Positions 10,029-21,059 of a DNA stretch of 64,000 nt are shown here, piece after piece; the first letter of the stretch is position 1; every line of letters starts with the position of its first letter. This DNA comes from Gnetum montanum. Taxonomy: Eukaryota; Streptophyta; Gnetopsida; Gnetales; Gnetaceae. Location: assembly GCA_015680685.1 (NCBI GenBank), contig MNCI01035130.1:223112-287111 (forward strand), in the 5' to 3' direction. Both the position numbers and the translations under genes were made by a program. The notes under the pieces are model-generated. The model had not been told where the DNA came from. It ran no database searches and saw only the letters and a program-made list of their open reading frames with translations.

Positions 10029-13000
10029 ATGTAAAAACTCATATTTGGTACATATGATATTTGTAGAATTTGTGATGCTTATACTCGTGTGTGCTCTATG
10101 TCTGTTTTGATTCAATATATTTTTATGATTTTTCCTAGTGGCTTTATGGCAATGTTGAGCTTTGGAACACTTAGATGCATTGATGTACTTATGTATATTT
10201 TAATATTTAATTATACATACATTTTTTATTATCATGTAGCAGATATGCACCTATTGTTGAGAATGGTAAGATCTTATAAAGATTCGTTGGAAGCATGGCA
10301 TAGCATGTAATTTATGATTTGTTTAATTATTTTTCTAGAGTGCATGTTGTGGTCCTAGTGGTAATGTGATTTGATGATTTTTATGCATATACATCTATGT
10401 TTATATATGTATTTTTTTTAGATTAGTTTTATTTTATTTTATGAGAGGATATTTGAATATATTTGTTGTATGATGGATTTTATGTATCTTTTTCTTTTAA
10501 TTATTTTGTCATGTATGGAGTTACATCAGTGGAAGAAGAAGTTATGTTTGAGATGGATAAAATTTTTGGTATTATTCTTTAAATTTTATTATAGATTGAG
10601 AAATTGATATTTTCTTCCATTCCATTATTTTTCTTGGTCATCTCCATTAAAACTTCCATGGATCATTCATTCCATATACTTTGATTATTTGAAAGAGGTG
10701 CATTGGGAGATTGAAGCCATGGAGGTACTCATGGATTGTAGTTAGTTATGTAGATTGCTTGGATCTTTGCAGTTTACATTTCTTTCATGTGATTTTTCAT
10801 CATTCAGATTTAGAGATGATTTATGTTGGCTTCTTCCCCATTTACGAATATAGGGTTTTGTGCACATTTGTAGGGTGGGTATTATTTAATTTGATGGATT
10901 TTTGCATGCATATTTGATGATATTATTTTACTATTTTTCCATCAATTTCAAATATGGGTATTGTAAAATTCATTCTAATAATTTTTTATGGAATTGTATT
11001 TTGACATTCATACTTTTGATTGTAATTTATTGATATAACTATGGTAAATTCTAATGTGGTTTTGATCTTGGATTCCTATAGAGAAAAAGAGATGTGGTTT
11101 GATTTCCCATGATGATGAGTTTGAAGTTTTGGGAATTTTATTACTTTCATTTTGATACTTTGTTAGATCCATTTTACTATGATCTTTTCATGTTTTTATG
11201 ATGGTTTCCATTTTGCATATTGAATTGGATTGAATTCTTCTTTTTGTTGTGTATATATAATCTTGGTTGTTGGTCTATTCCTATTGAGATTTTCAGTTTT
11301 ATTATTTGACAATTGAATTATTGGTTCATTCTTGTGATTACTCTTGTTTCTTGTCAGTGATTTTTTTCAGTTGTTGAGATCTTACCTATTGTTTCCATGT
11401 CCATTCTCATTATTTCATAGATTTTCCCATTATTTCCCAATCTTTTCTTGTCATTGGAGATGTCCTATATCTCTAGCAAGATGTCTCATCTTAGATTTGG
11501 ATGTCTCTAGTTTAGGAGAGGCATCTCATCTAATATGCTATGATGTCTCACCCAAGATGTTAAGGCATATCATCTAAGATATCGTGATGTTTCATCCAAG
11601 ACTTCTTACCTGACATGCTATGATGTCTTACCTGAGATATCTCCAGTTTTTTGAAGATGTCTTCTAATTTCAAGAAATCTTTGCTATAAACTTGTATTTT
11701 GTGGAATTTGGTCCTTGTTTTGACTTGAAATGTGGTCTCCTTGATCGCTAAGCTTTCCTAAAATCTTGTCAAATCTTCTTCATCTATTGGATTAACATTA
11801 TCCTTACTAGATCTTTAATTATTAGTTGTTTTTCCTTTGGCTTAAATAATTGTGATTAGATTGAATCATAGTTGATTATGGCCTTTTTTCTTTTAAGCAT
11901 TTTGAATTTCCACCTTAATCATTACTAACATTCTCAGGTCATGATACAAGCTTTATACCTTATCAATCTTGATAATTTTTGCATTACTCTTATTTTCTAA
12001 TATTCTATCTCATTCTTTAGTTAACTTATGATGTGATTATTGAACCATATAAAATTCTTGGATGTTGGTAATTCTTGTATCTCCTTTTATGTGGAACTAT
12101 CACATTGTTGAAGGTTACGATCATGCTTTCTCTCCTTGACCTATGTTGACATCTTGAGATGTGGTTGAACTATGCAATATCTTTTCATTGTTGGATTTGG
12201 TTCCTTATGATGGATTTCCATGTGATTGGATTTGTCTTATTAATGTCATGTAACTCCTTGAATTGCTATCCTTTGAAGAATCCCTTGTACTATTGAAGCA
12301 CTTGAAGTAATGGACTCTTTTGTTTGGATGTTGGATCCTCCACCATCAATTTGAATGCTATGATTGTTATTTGTTGATTATTTGGATGATAGGACTAGCA
12401 CTGAGTTTGTGTGACTAGTTAGAAATGGATGTGTTAAAGATGACTTTGTGATTGACCCCAACTAGGATCCACTAATGTGGCTTTCATAGAAGGCCCCATA
12501 CTACATGAAAAGGGTAGTTCCATAGTTCATTACTCCTTTTATGTTGTTCTACAAAAATGTTAAAGGAGATGTCTTAAGAGGCATCTCTAGCACCAATAGG
12601 TTTTGGAACCTTAGAGATGATGTCCTAGATGATGCCTTTAGGTTCATTGAGACTACTAATAAATCTAATCACTTGGTAGTTTTATTGCAAAATGGATACA
12701 TTCTAGCATATGGAAAGTACATATAACAACATGACATATATATGACACTAAGAGCGGTGTGTGTTATTCTCCTTGGTTGTGGTGATGGTTGAAGTGGGTG
12801 AATTGTAGTTTCGATATTACATGTTGGATGGATGATTTGGCTATTTATTTGCATACTTCTTTGTATGTTTGAGCTAACATATTTTGTAGGTCAGCAATGC
12901 TCCTAATAACTTCCATGAGATTTGTCCATTTGATGATTAGAGATATTTCCAAGATTTCTCACTCATTTTTATACTAATAACCCATTTTATTTTCAAGTTA

Positions 13001-13189
13001 ATTGGTTAAGAGGATATGGAATATCTTGGAGGATTTGATATGGTGACATGAGTTTGATGATGTTTTAGGTTCAGCTAAGGCTTTGGCTATTTCATGTATT
13101 TGTCATTTCAGCTTTTATGCTTGACATTATGTCTTTTTCTTAGCTTTTGGACATATGAATATTTGTATGTTTAGCCAAATCAAAGAGAT
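10029..13189. other. T-rich noncoding region, possible 3' LTR of chromovirus copy 1 at its left end
   Basis: The sequence directly after the polypurine tract starts with TG, as an LTR should, and its first 30 bases resemble those at 40407. I cannot find the right LTR end or a second LTR. The remainder is T-rich with only chance open frames. An imperfect run of GATGTCT(C/T) phrases lies at 11450-11665. No gene is supported. Confidence 0.4.
11450..11665. repeat. Imperfect GATGTCTCA-type short repeats
   Basis: The phrase GATGTC with variants (GATGTCTCATCT, GATGTCTCTAG, GATGTCTCACCCAAGATGT, GATGTTTCATCCAAGA, GATGTCTTACCTGAGAT) recurs about eight times, with 20-40 bases between copies. The phrase CATGCTATGATGTCT appears with slight changes twice. 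It looks like local slippage or expansion in noncoding DNA. I know of no function. Confidence 0.5.
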
Positions 13190-14200
13190 TTGTGCCTTTT
13201 CCACATATCTCTCCCAACTCGAATCCAAAACCTTTAAGGAAGCTGAAAGAGTGGAAGGATGGATTTCTACTATGTAAGATAAACTTATTTAATTTGCTAG
13301 AAATGATGTATGGGAATTGACACCTAGGCCCAATGATAAACTTATTATTCGAACAAAATAAGTCTTTAGTAACAAGACTAATGATAATGGAAACATCATT
13401 AAAACAAGGCTAGATTGGTTACCAAAGGATACAACAAATAAGAAGGATAGATTTTGTTAAACTTTTGCTCCTGTTGCTAGGTTGGAATCTATTAGAATTC
13501 TTCTTGCCTATGCTAGCATTAACAACATTGAGCTCTATCGAATGGAAGTCAAAAGTGTATTCTTCAATGGAACCATACAAGAAGAAGTTTACATTGAACA
13601 ACCTAAAGGATTTGTTGATTCTATCAAGACTGATTGTCTACAAGCTCAAGAAAGCTCTCTAAGATCTTAAACAAGTACAAGAGCTTGGTATGAAAGGCTT
13701 TCTTAACACCTCACATCAAATGGATTTGAAAGAGGTAAAGATAATTATACATTATTTCTTAAAAGAGAAGGCAAAGATCTTCTAATTGTTCAAATCTATG
13801 TTGATGACATTAATTTCAATGCCACTAATGAAATTCTTTGCAAGAAATTTCTAATCTCATGCAATCTAAATTTGAAATTAGCATGTTGAGAGAGCTCAAG
13901 AACTTTATTGGGTTTTCAAATCTATCAAACAACTAATGGAACATTCATATGTCAAACAAAATATGTAAAAGATCTTCTGCTGAAATACGGCCTAACTAAC
14001 ATCAAAGTTAGAGGCACTCATATGGATGCAAATTCTAAACTTATTAAAGATGATCAAGGTAAGCCAGTTGATCCCAAGCTTTATAGAGTTATGATTGGTA
14101 GTCTTATTTATTTAACCACCAATAGACTAGATATAGCGTTAAGTATAGGATTGTGTGCTAGATATCATTCAGTTCCAAAGGATGCTGTATTTAATGCCTT
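13190..14200 (+). pseudogene. Ty1/copia reverse transcriptase fragment
   Basis: The fragment begins with NDVWELTPRPNDKLII, the conserved run-in of copia RT. It continues in two adjacent frames with TFAPVARLESIRILLAYAS, YRMEVKSVFFNGTIQEEVYI and EQPKGF. After a frameshift near 13660 it carries the catalytic block IYVDDINF (about 13795), then GFQIYQTTNGTFICQTKY and the block YRVMIGSLIYLTTNRLDI (14083-14145), typical of the RT-RNase H connection. It ends abruptly after VPKDA near 14195. No copia gag, integrase, RNase H or LTR is visible nearby, so this is an isolated truncated piece. Confidence 0.88.
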
Positions 14201-16440
14201 TTGGTGGATAAAATCAGTAGCATGTGGTATGCCAATGTGTATGATACTTTTTAGCACATAAAATTGTAATGTGTGACCCTACAATATGTGAAGCTCTTCC
14301 TGCAAAATTTGGTGCTGTATTTGGGCTACCTTCATGGTTTAAATTTTAATGTGTGAACCATCAGTTCTTTTCACTTTTGCTACCAAATTTTGGCAATCTA
14401 TTTAACATTTTGAGACTCCACACATTAGCATAAATGAAATTCAAAGCTCTTTGATCCTAAATTTAATATTATGCATCAAAAATTGTGTAAAAGTTTCCCA
14501 AAACAAGGCCACATGGTAGGATTCTTGATGGAAAAATAAAATAATTATTTCTACCTTTAAATTTCCATAAAATTACAATGTAAAATTTTTCTTTAATGGT
14601 TTTTATTTATCACATAACTTTTTTTTTTTTTTGAGTTGTTTCAGACTCCAACAATCATCACAAACAAGAAGGCTAGCATGCACCTCACTTAGTGTTAATG
14701 ATGTATGAAGTTGTCATGTACACTTTACCAAATTTCAAAATCAAAATGTATCCAAAAAATATCAAATTACCATATTGATAGAATTATTATTAGTCTCAAA
14801 TTAAACGTGAAGAATCTCCAAGAATCACTTCATACATTCTCAAACTATACTAGTGCTAGAGACACATCTACCAAGACTCACCTCAAATATTCTAAAGACA
14901 TTAAACAAAAAGGGCTAATAAGGCATGGAATCACCCTCTTTCATAAGATGGGGTCTATAATGAAAGTTACATTGATTCATCCCAATGAGTTTCAATCACC
15001 AAACATCTCTAGGAAGCCCATCTATAACCAACCACACAAACATATTGCTATTTCAAACAACCAATCATCCAATAAACATACAAACAAAATAAACCAAAGT
15101 AATGGTGAAAGGCAATAACATAACTGAAAAAATCCAACTCACCAAGGAAAATCCAACAAAGTAAGGGATCCTTCCAAAAAACATTAGTCCAAATAATGTT
15201 ATATAACCTTCCAAATTGAAGAAATCACATGGAACCAGCATCCAATAACATCTCACATATGTAACATAATGTCCTAATGACATCAACTAATTCAAAAAGG
15301 AGAAAAACATACCATATCTTCTAAGCAAACTAGTTAAATCAAAGTGACAAGAAGACTAGAATATCCAAAAATGAAAATTCATGTAGGGATTAATTCTCAA
15401 ACCATACAATAGTCACTTAACTACGCAAGGTGTTCAATCGTCAAATTGGTTTTTGAACAACTAGATTGTAACTTACAGTTGATTTTCTATGAATTTTTTT
15501 GCAAGTCAATACATAGTGGATTTTCAATTTTTGTCCATTTTTCATGTCAATTAGGTTTTTTTTTTCATGTCCAAATGGTTACAAATTTTCTATTTTTTAG
15601 GTTTTGGATTTTTATTTTTTTGTTTAACAATTCCAATTGCTATGGAATCAATCAATTTTGATGTGTGGTTAATTTTTGGTGAAGTTGTTTTGTGAACTCA
15701 TGCAAAGTGGGATTTTGGCTTTAATGGTATTGTTCATGTTATTTTTGCATTTTCTTCTTTAAGAAAGACTTGGAATTTTTGTGTTTTTACATTTATTATT
15801 AACAATTCCAAGTTTTATGGAATCATCAAATTTGGATGTATAATTAATTTTTGGTGAGTGTTTTTATTGATTGGTGTAAAAAGAGATTTTTAGTTTTCAC
15901 TGTTTTACCCCTGAGAAGATGGAAAGCATTGGCACTTTGAAATTTTTTTTCAGCCAACGTCTTAAGTTCTTGGGGATTCTCTAAGGTGTTAGGGAGGGTT
16001 TGGAAGTGGTTTTGGCCAAGTTAAAAAAATTTTGGTAGTTTTTATCAATCTTCTACTATAGTCGTATGTGCAATTTTTTGCTGAACTTTGTTAAGGTTTT
16101 TGGTTGTGTTTAAATTTTTTTGCCAAGCTAAACTTTGAGAAAAACTTAATCATCAATACTAAACTCCAATGGTCATCTTTAATTGTTAGCATACTTTGTG
16201 TACTTGTCTTGCACTATGTATAATCTAACTTTAATAATCCTAATTTATTTTCTAGTCTTATTAATGATGTGTGTATGGAAAGGTCTAGCATATAACACTT
16301 CACAATATGCTACTTTCAAATTAGCTTGTTAACTATTATTATAAGCAAACTTTGCCAATGAAAGAATTATGTTTCAACTATCTTTGTAGTTTAAGTGAGT
16401 GGTTAAAGTATATCCTCTAAAATTTGATTTATTATCTTTA
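14201..16440. other. Noncoding AT-rich stretch
   Basis: No retrotransposon domain or convincing gene can be read here on either strand. Open frames such as 14705-15118 lack recognisable motifs and lie in A-rich DNA. A T-run lies at about 14618-14633, and a weak direct repeat is at 15480-15910. Confidence 0.4.
15480..15910. repeat. Degenerate direct repeat, unit about 170-190 bp
   Basis: The segment around 15600-15720 (AACAATTCCAATTGCTATGG, then AATTTTTGGTGA) is repeated around 15790-15870 (AACAATTCCAAGTTTTATGG, then AATTTTTGGTGA). A weaker third unit may lie upstream. It is noncoding and T-rich, with no known identity. Confidence 0.45.
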
Positions 16441-16533
16441 TCTAACCATCTATACCTAGGTAATACATTGAGTTCATATTTAGTGTAGAGTCAAGACTTG
16501 AACACATAAGAACAAATGCATGGTTTAACATAC

Positions 16534-16843
16534 CAAGTTTAAACGGTGTAGAAAATGGTGGAAGTTCCATCAAAACGTCTTCGACGGTAATCGGTCGATG
16601 AGATGCCCATTCGCTATCCAACTAGCCAACTTCTTTACATTTTCTATAGAACTTGGAATACTTGGTTAGATAAGCTTTGAAATCAAGCCCAAGTTGTTCT
16701 ATAACACTAGCACACATGTTCTTGATAGAGGAGAACTCTTGCAGAGCCGTTTAGGCCAACACCAAGGTATTCGTGTTACCGTGAAGGCCATTCTTGTCAA
16801 TATAAAACTTGGCAACATACAAGAATACGATAAGCATTTTTGT
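16534..16843 (-). pseudogene. Putative exon 3 of antisense gene
   Basis: The segment starts after a TAG acceptor-like site. It reads TKMLIVFLYVAKFYIDKNG, LHGNTNTLVLA, a stop at 16751-16753, then TALQEFSSIKNMCASVIEQ, LGLDFKAYLTKYSKFYRKC, a second stop, and PITVEDVLMELPPFSTPF. Both stops are single substitutions away from sense codons. About 100 codons with only two stops, balanced amino-acid composition and an amphipathic look suggest former coding. GTATGT at its end could be another donor. Confidence 0.45.
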
Positions 16844-16869
16844 CTAGCATAACACATTAAAATATCTTC

Positions 16870-17116
16870 ACAAGACTCACCCACCAGCACAATAAATGGT
16901 TCCAGGTGGGTTCTGAAAGTAGGTGTCCATGTGATAGGCAACGTACAATGTGTTGTATAAATAAATGGTAGCATTCGTATTTGGGCATGTCCCAGATTCA
17001 ACTTAGATGCCTCAAGCCCCTTGGGCATTAATTCGAGCCTTCTGCCCCTTCACCCGTGATCAACCCTTCAGCCATGATCTTCAGAATGCCCTGGTTTGCC
17101 CTAGACAACAACGTTT
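16870..17116 (-). pseudogene. Putative exon 2 of antisense gene (broken)
   Basis: It follows an acceptor-like TTACAG ending at 17117. One frame reads TLLSRANQGILKIMAEGLI, then TGEGAEGSN and a stop. Another frame then reads NATIYLYNTLYVAYHMDTY followed by FQNPPGTIYCAGG, up to a GTGAGT donor-like site near 16878. Two frames in sequence imply an indel inside the exon. The second block is Tyr-rich. Family unknown. Confidence 0.4.
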
Positions 17117-18324
17117 CTGTAAGTATAGTGGTTTTTTCAGCCAATAAATGTGACCATACGATCATACTAAAATGGCAAAGGAGGAATTTTAAGAAGTCTC
17201 ATGCACGCTCCTAAAACCAAACCACCTGCTACCCCACCCATGCATGGGAAAGGGGGCCATTGGCCATAGGTTCATTAAGGTAGCACAAGACTCCTACAAG
17301 CTCAAGGATGATCAGAAAGGGTTTCAACATGACCTTGCATGACAAAGCACCAAATGTTAGCATTGTGTTCAAGTAATGATTACTGATGTAGCGTAGTGTA
17401 ACCCTGCATTTACAAATTTTCCTTTGGCATGAAACAATATGTCCCTGGTTAAACATTGCATGTAGTGTAGCAAAGTGTCATATGTAGTGTAGTGTAGCAA
17501 CTAAGCCCTATGTAGTGTAGCATAGTGGGTGCACCCTATGATGTAATAGTTACATGCTGCACAACATAGCATAGCAGACTTGCCTTGTACAGCCTAGCGT
17601 AACAGTTACACTTTCACACAAGGGTGATAGTTGCGCTACGCACAGCGTAGCAAAATGACTGCATCTCATGTAGCATAGCAAAAGAGCATGTACAACAGAT
17701 GCAATGGTATAACAAGTGTAACAATATGACAAATACAATAAGCACAATGTACAATAGGCAAACAAGCAAAACACTCTAACAGCGTAGTAGCATATTGAGC
17801 CTTTGACAATATAGCAGTGCGATAGATTGCTAGCATAACAGTCCAAGGACCTATCAATATAACAACGTAGCGTAACAGCAATGAAAAAATGTTACAGTCT
17901 AACAAGACAAACAAAAAAAAGAACTCATAGCATCCCCATTATCCTAACCCTACCCTACCACATGAAACATAACTCATGCTACACTACACCAGGCATGTGC
18001 TACGCTATCCCAAAACTTTGCAAACAGAAAATCCCTTCTAATGGTAGAACGCTACATTGAGCATGCACTATGCCTCTCGAAACTGCCCAAACCCTTGCAA
18101 TAGTGTAGTGACCATTCTTAGCAATGGTGGCTAGGGTGGTACCACCTACAGCCATCGCATAGCAACCAAATGACTGCCGCAGCCAAAGTGATGATAGCCA
18201 AGGCACAGTGGCCAAAACGGTCAAAAAAGCAATGACAACAATTGCAGTAGTGATAGTAGTAATGACAATGGCAATCTAACCTAATACATCATATAACAGA
18301 AACGAGGGTAGCGTAACGACTTAC

Positions 18325-18443
18325 CGAGTAGATGGAGCCTCCTGCCACTCCTCAACGTGCACCTTGGAGAGGCGTTCTAGAGTGTCCCTCACTTCGTCCA
18401 CCTTGGCCAGTCCTCGATGCCTGTGTTCACTTTTGTGCACCAT
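18325..18443 (-). pseudogene. Putative exon 1 of antisense gene
   Basis: The exon encodes 39 residues plus two bases, beginning MVHKSEHRHRGLAKVDEV and ending EEWQEAPST. It is rich in Glu, Lys, Arg and His and has no stop. GC content is clearly higher than in the surroundings. The exon ends at CG followed by GTAAGTCG, a strong plant 5' splice site. The sequence looks coding rather than random, but I find no family for it. Confidence 0.5.
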
Positions 18444-18573
18444 TGCCTTACTCACAAATTGGTAGTACCAACTATTATGGTACACCTGTTACGCTCTCTC
18501 TCAGTTCAACCATGCTACACTCTTAAGTATGGGCTTTGATAATGAAAATAACAAGTTTACCAAGGGGTAATCT

Positions 18574-18583
18574 GCTATTTATA
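18574..18583 (-). promoter_or_regulatory. TATA box of antisense gene
   Basis: The minus strand reads CTATAAATAG here, about 131 bases upstream of the ATG at 18443. Just upstream (18600-18700) lie several GTAGC/GCTAC motifs like those in the U3 of the LTRs at 24558 and 59356. A short upstream ORF (ATG near 18513, 12 codons) lies between the TATA box and the main start. Confidence 0.55.
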
Positions 18584-18724
18584 GTTGGGATGGTAAAATA
18601 CTCGTAATTTCACATTCTAGGTAATGCAGGACACCCCTACAACGTAGCACTACTATAGCGTAGTCCAACTAGAGTGTAGCACTCATCGATAGTGTAGTAA
18701 GTGGGCCCACCAAAATTTTCACTC

Positions 18725-19262
18725 TGTATTTACAAATTTTAAACCTATTGATGTTAACCTATAATATAGCTCAGTGAAAGTCCGCAAAGATCTTAAACTA
18801 ACAATGTTAACCTATAATATGGCTTAGTGACGGTCCACAAAGACCTTAAACTAACAATGTTAACCTAAAATATGGCTCAGTGATGGTCCACAAAGACCTT
18901 AAACTAGCAATGTTAACCTACAATACAACTTAGTGATGGTCCAAAAAGACCTTAAACTAATAATTTTAACTTAGAGTGTGGTCTTGTTAACGGTCCTCCA
19001 TGACCTTAAAATGGCAATTTTAGCATTTATTTTACATTTTAGACCAAACTTTACATTATTACGGTCTGCTACGACCTTAAACTGTCAACCTTAACCTCTT
19101 TTACATTTTAAACCTATTGATAGTTTGCCATGACTTTAAATTAGCAATTTTAACATTCCTCTCACAATATTACATGGTTACGGTCCGATAAGACCTTAAA
19201 CTGGCAATTTCAATTTACAAATTTTGCATAGTGGTAGTCTGCCAAGACCTTAAACTAGAAAT
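18725..19262 (+). repeat. Tandem array 1: about nine units with CCTTAAACT core, upstream of RT
   Basis: Units of about 50-65 bp repeat the theme 'AATGTTAACCTATAATATGG', then CTCAGTGATGGTCCACAAAG, then ACCTTAAACTA. The first four units are close copies; later ones are more diverged but keep GGTC...GACCTTAAACT. The array sits directly before the RT exon, where Ogre-type elements carry an intron between protease and RT. Related arrays lie at 22850-23135, 55065-55345 and, inverted, at 56512-56628. Confidence 0.85.
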
Positions 19263-19313
19263 TTCTTATGTTGCATTACTACTTTACATATGTTCATTAC
19301 ATGTTGTTTCAAA

Positions 19314-19353
19314 CAGGTATCACTTGACTTGGTTTATTTGCTTGTTGTGATAG
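19314..19353 (+). other. Candidate 3' splice sites before the RT frame
   Basis: Two acceptor-like sites lie just after the array: TTTCAAACAG ending at 19316 and a T-rich run ending TGATAG at 19353. The open frame 19290-19643 continues from either into the RT. In Ogre elements splicing joins protease to RT across an intron, so these are plausible acceptors. The matching donor part of copy A is missing. Confidence 0.35.
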
Positions 19354-20648
19354 GTACAATCGAAAAAATGGCTATGCATGGTGATCTCTATTCGCCTTTG
19401 ACCTTGACAGGTCCCTTTGGCAAATTTACAAGATGCTTGAATCCAAAATTGGTAGACTTTAAGTCATCCTCTCAAAACACCGTAGCGTCCATGGAAACAT
19501 CCCTAGATTGGCCTGAACATCTCGTCCAAGCCTTAGACTTAGAGGCTGGGGATGTGACTGAGGATCCTCTTGAAGAAATCCTTGTAACTTTCTCTAGAAG
19601 TGAAGCAAAATCCTTGAAAGTCAGCTCCCTATTACATCCATAGGTGCACCAAAACATTTCAAAAGTTCTCCATGACAATGTTAAAGTGATTGTATGGTCA
19701 TATGATGAAATTCTAGGCCTGGACCCACGGCTCATATAACACAACATTATCCTAGATCCATGTGTCAATGTAGTAAAGCAAAAGCCTTGCAAAATCAAAC
19801 CAGAGATTGCACTAGCTGTACGTGATGAAATCACCAAGCTTTATCAAGTTGGTTTCATCCAGGTGGTTGATTACTCAGAATGGGTATCAAACATCATTGT
19901 AGTTTTTAAGAAAATAGGAGACATACGAATTTGTATAGACTTTCGAGACGTAAACAAAGTAATGATTAAGGATGACTTCCCATTGCCAAGTATTGATCAA
20001 CTCATCAACACCACAATTGGTCATGCCTTACTGTCCTTTATGGATAGGTTTTCGGGCTATAACTAGATCCATATAAACCTAGATCATTAGTTGGCAACCA
20101 CTTTCATGACCCCTTGGAGGACCTTTTGTTATACAATGATACCCTTTGGACTCAAAAACGCTGGAGCAACTTATCAACAAGTGATGACATATATTTTTAG
20201 TGACTACCTCTTGGAGAAATTGAACAATTACGTGGATGACATATCAGTCAAGTCTAAGGAGGCTATCAATCATCCCAATGATGTTAATATAGTACTCCAA
20301 TGTTGTCATAGGCATGACTTGCACCTCAACCCTAAGAAATGTGTTTTCAGAGTTAAAACTAGACGCATGCTAGGTTTCATAGTGTTGGAAACAAGAATAT
20401 GAGTGGACCTCGATAAAGTGAGGGCTGTCATCAACTTAGCATTGCCTACAAACCTTAAAGAGCTATATGGGTTGCAAGGCAAAGTACAGTTTATTAGAAA
20501 GTTTATTCCAAGGTTGACGGACAAGCTACACCCCATGCAACACCTACTTAAGAAGGGGGTCAACTTCGAGTGGACAAATCAATGTCAACAAGCCTTTGAT
20601 AACCTAAAGAAAGAGCTTTTGTATCTTCCAACTATTTACCCACCATAG
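19354..20648 (+). pseudogene. Reverse transcriptase, Tat lineage (copy A)
   Basis: The N-terminal linker includes VWSYDEILGLDPRLI (about 19690-19735), the usual W-S-Y-D/E entry of Tat RTs. The palm follows: EWVSNIIVVFKKIGDIRIC, IDFRDVNKVMIKDDFPLP, FMDRFSGYN with the first catalytic Asp, then TPWRTFCYTMIPFGLKNAG. The catalytic YVDD box is intact near 20230. The connection and thumb follow up to a stop after YPP at 20646. Only a few stops interrupt it, at 20067, 20088 and 20400, two of them at Gln positions. This is one of the best preserved domains in the window. Confidence 0.93.
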
Positions 20649-21010
20649 AGGAATAAGCCTTTCTACATCTACCTTGCTACTTCAAACACATCTATTGTGG
20701 CATTTATGTTAAAAAAGAGATGATGAGTTTGAAATCTTGATCTATTAATTAAGCCATGCATTAATAGCTTACAAGGAAAAGTACAACGAGGTAGAAAAAT
20801 AGTCTCACCCTAGTGTTTGTGCTCAAAAAGTGGAGACATTACCTATTTCACAACAAAGTTAACATCATATGCAAGAGCAACATACTTCGGGCTATCACAA
20901 CTAATTTATATGAGAGTAGTAAGATAGGTCGATGGAAAGCTATAACGATGAAATTCGATTTACATTATGTGGCACAATCATCAACAAAGGGTCAAGCAAT
21001 AGCCACATAG
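20649..21010 (+). pseudogene. RNase H (first, Ty3/gypsy type) remnant, copy A
   Basis: The sequence reads FYIYLATSNTSIVAFML where the first RNase H strand is expected; the catalytic Asp is replaced. After shifts, the open stretch 20813-21010 gives KKWRHYLFHNKVNIICKSN, then SSKIGRWKAITMKFDLHYV and STKGQAIA, the usual end of the domain. The conserved T-D pair of the central strand has become KSN. In Tat elements this domain is known to be degenerate, its task being shared with the second RNase H. Confidence 0.75.
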
Positions 21011-21059
21011 CTTACAACTTCACCCATTGATGATCAGGATATAATAGAACCTGAATTTC

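Larger units (their letters stand above)
16440..18590 (-). pseudogene. Decayed spliced gene of unknown function, antisense at the edge of Tat-type copy A
   Basis: Read on the minus strand, this region has the parts of a small intron-bearing gene. A TATA box lies at 18574-18583 and a start codon at 18443. A 119-nt first exon ends at a consensus GTAAGT donor. Coding-like segments follow at about 17116-16870 and 16843-16534. The last segment ends at a GTATGT donor-like site or, if unspliced, at a stop at 16449-16451. Two in-frame stops lie in the last segment, and the phases of the first two segments do not join directly. I do not recognise the protein. Antisense extra ORFs are known in Tat-lineage retrotransposons, and the shared GTAGC motifs suggest it belongs to copy A. 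A captured host gene is the alternative. Confidence 0.5.

Noticed and set aside
14705-15118. 137-codon plus-strand frame
   Set aside because: The region is A-rich, the composition is dominated by Ser, Asn, Lys and Ile, and there is no motif or partner.
16699-17028. 109-codon minus-strand frame starting MPKGLEASK
   Set aside because: It crosses the proposed exon 2 and exon 3 in a different frame. The neighbouring frames give more protein-like blocks bounded by splice-like sites, so this frame was not called as the gene.
17550-17914. Two overlapping minus-strand open frames of 98 and 82 codons
   Set aside because: They overlap in different frames, are Cys/Tyr/Leu-rich only because of GTAGC/CATAG repeats, and lie within the putative intron of the antisense gene.
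19472-19837. 121-codon minus-strand frame
   Set aside because: It is the reverse shadow of the copy A RT N-terminus, which has clear conserved motifs on the plus strand.
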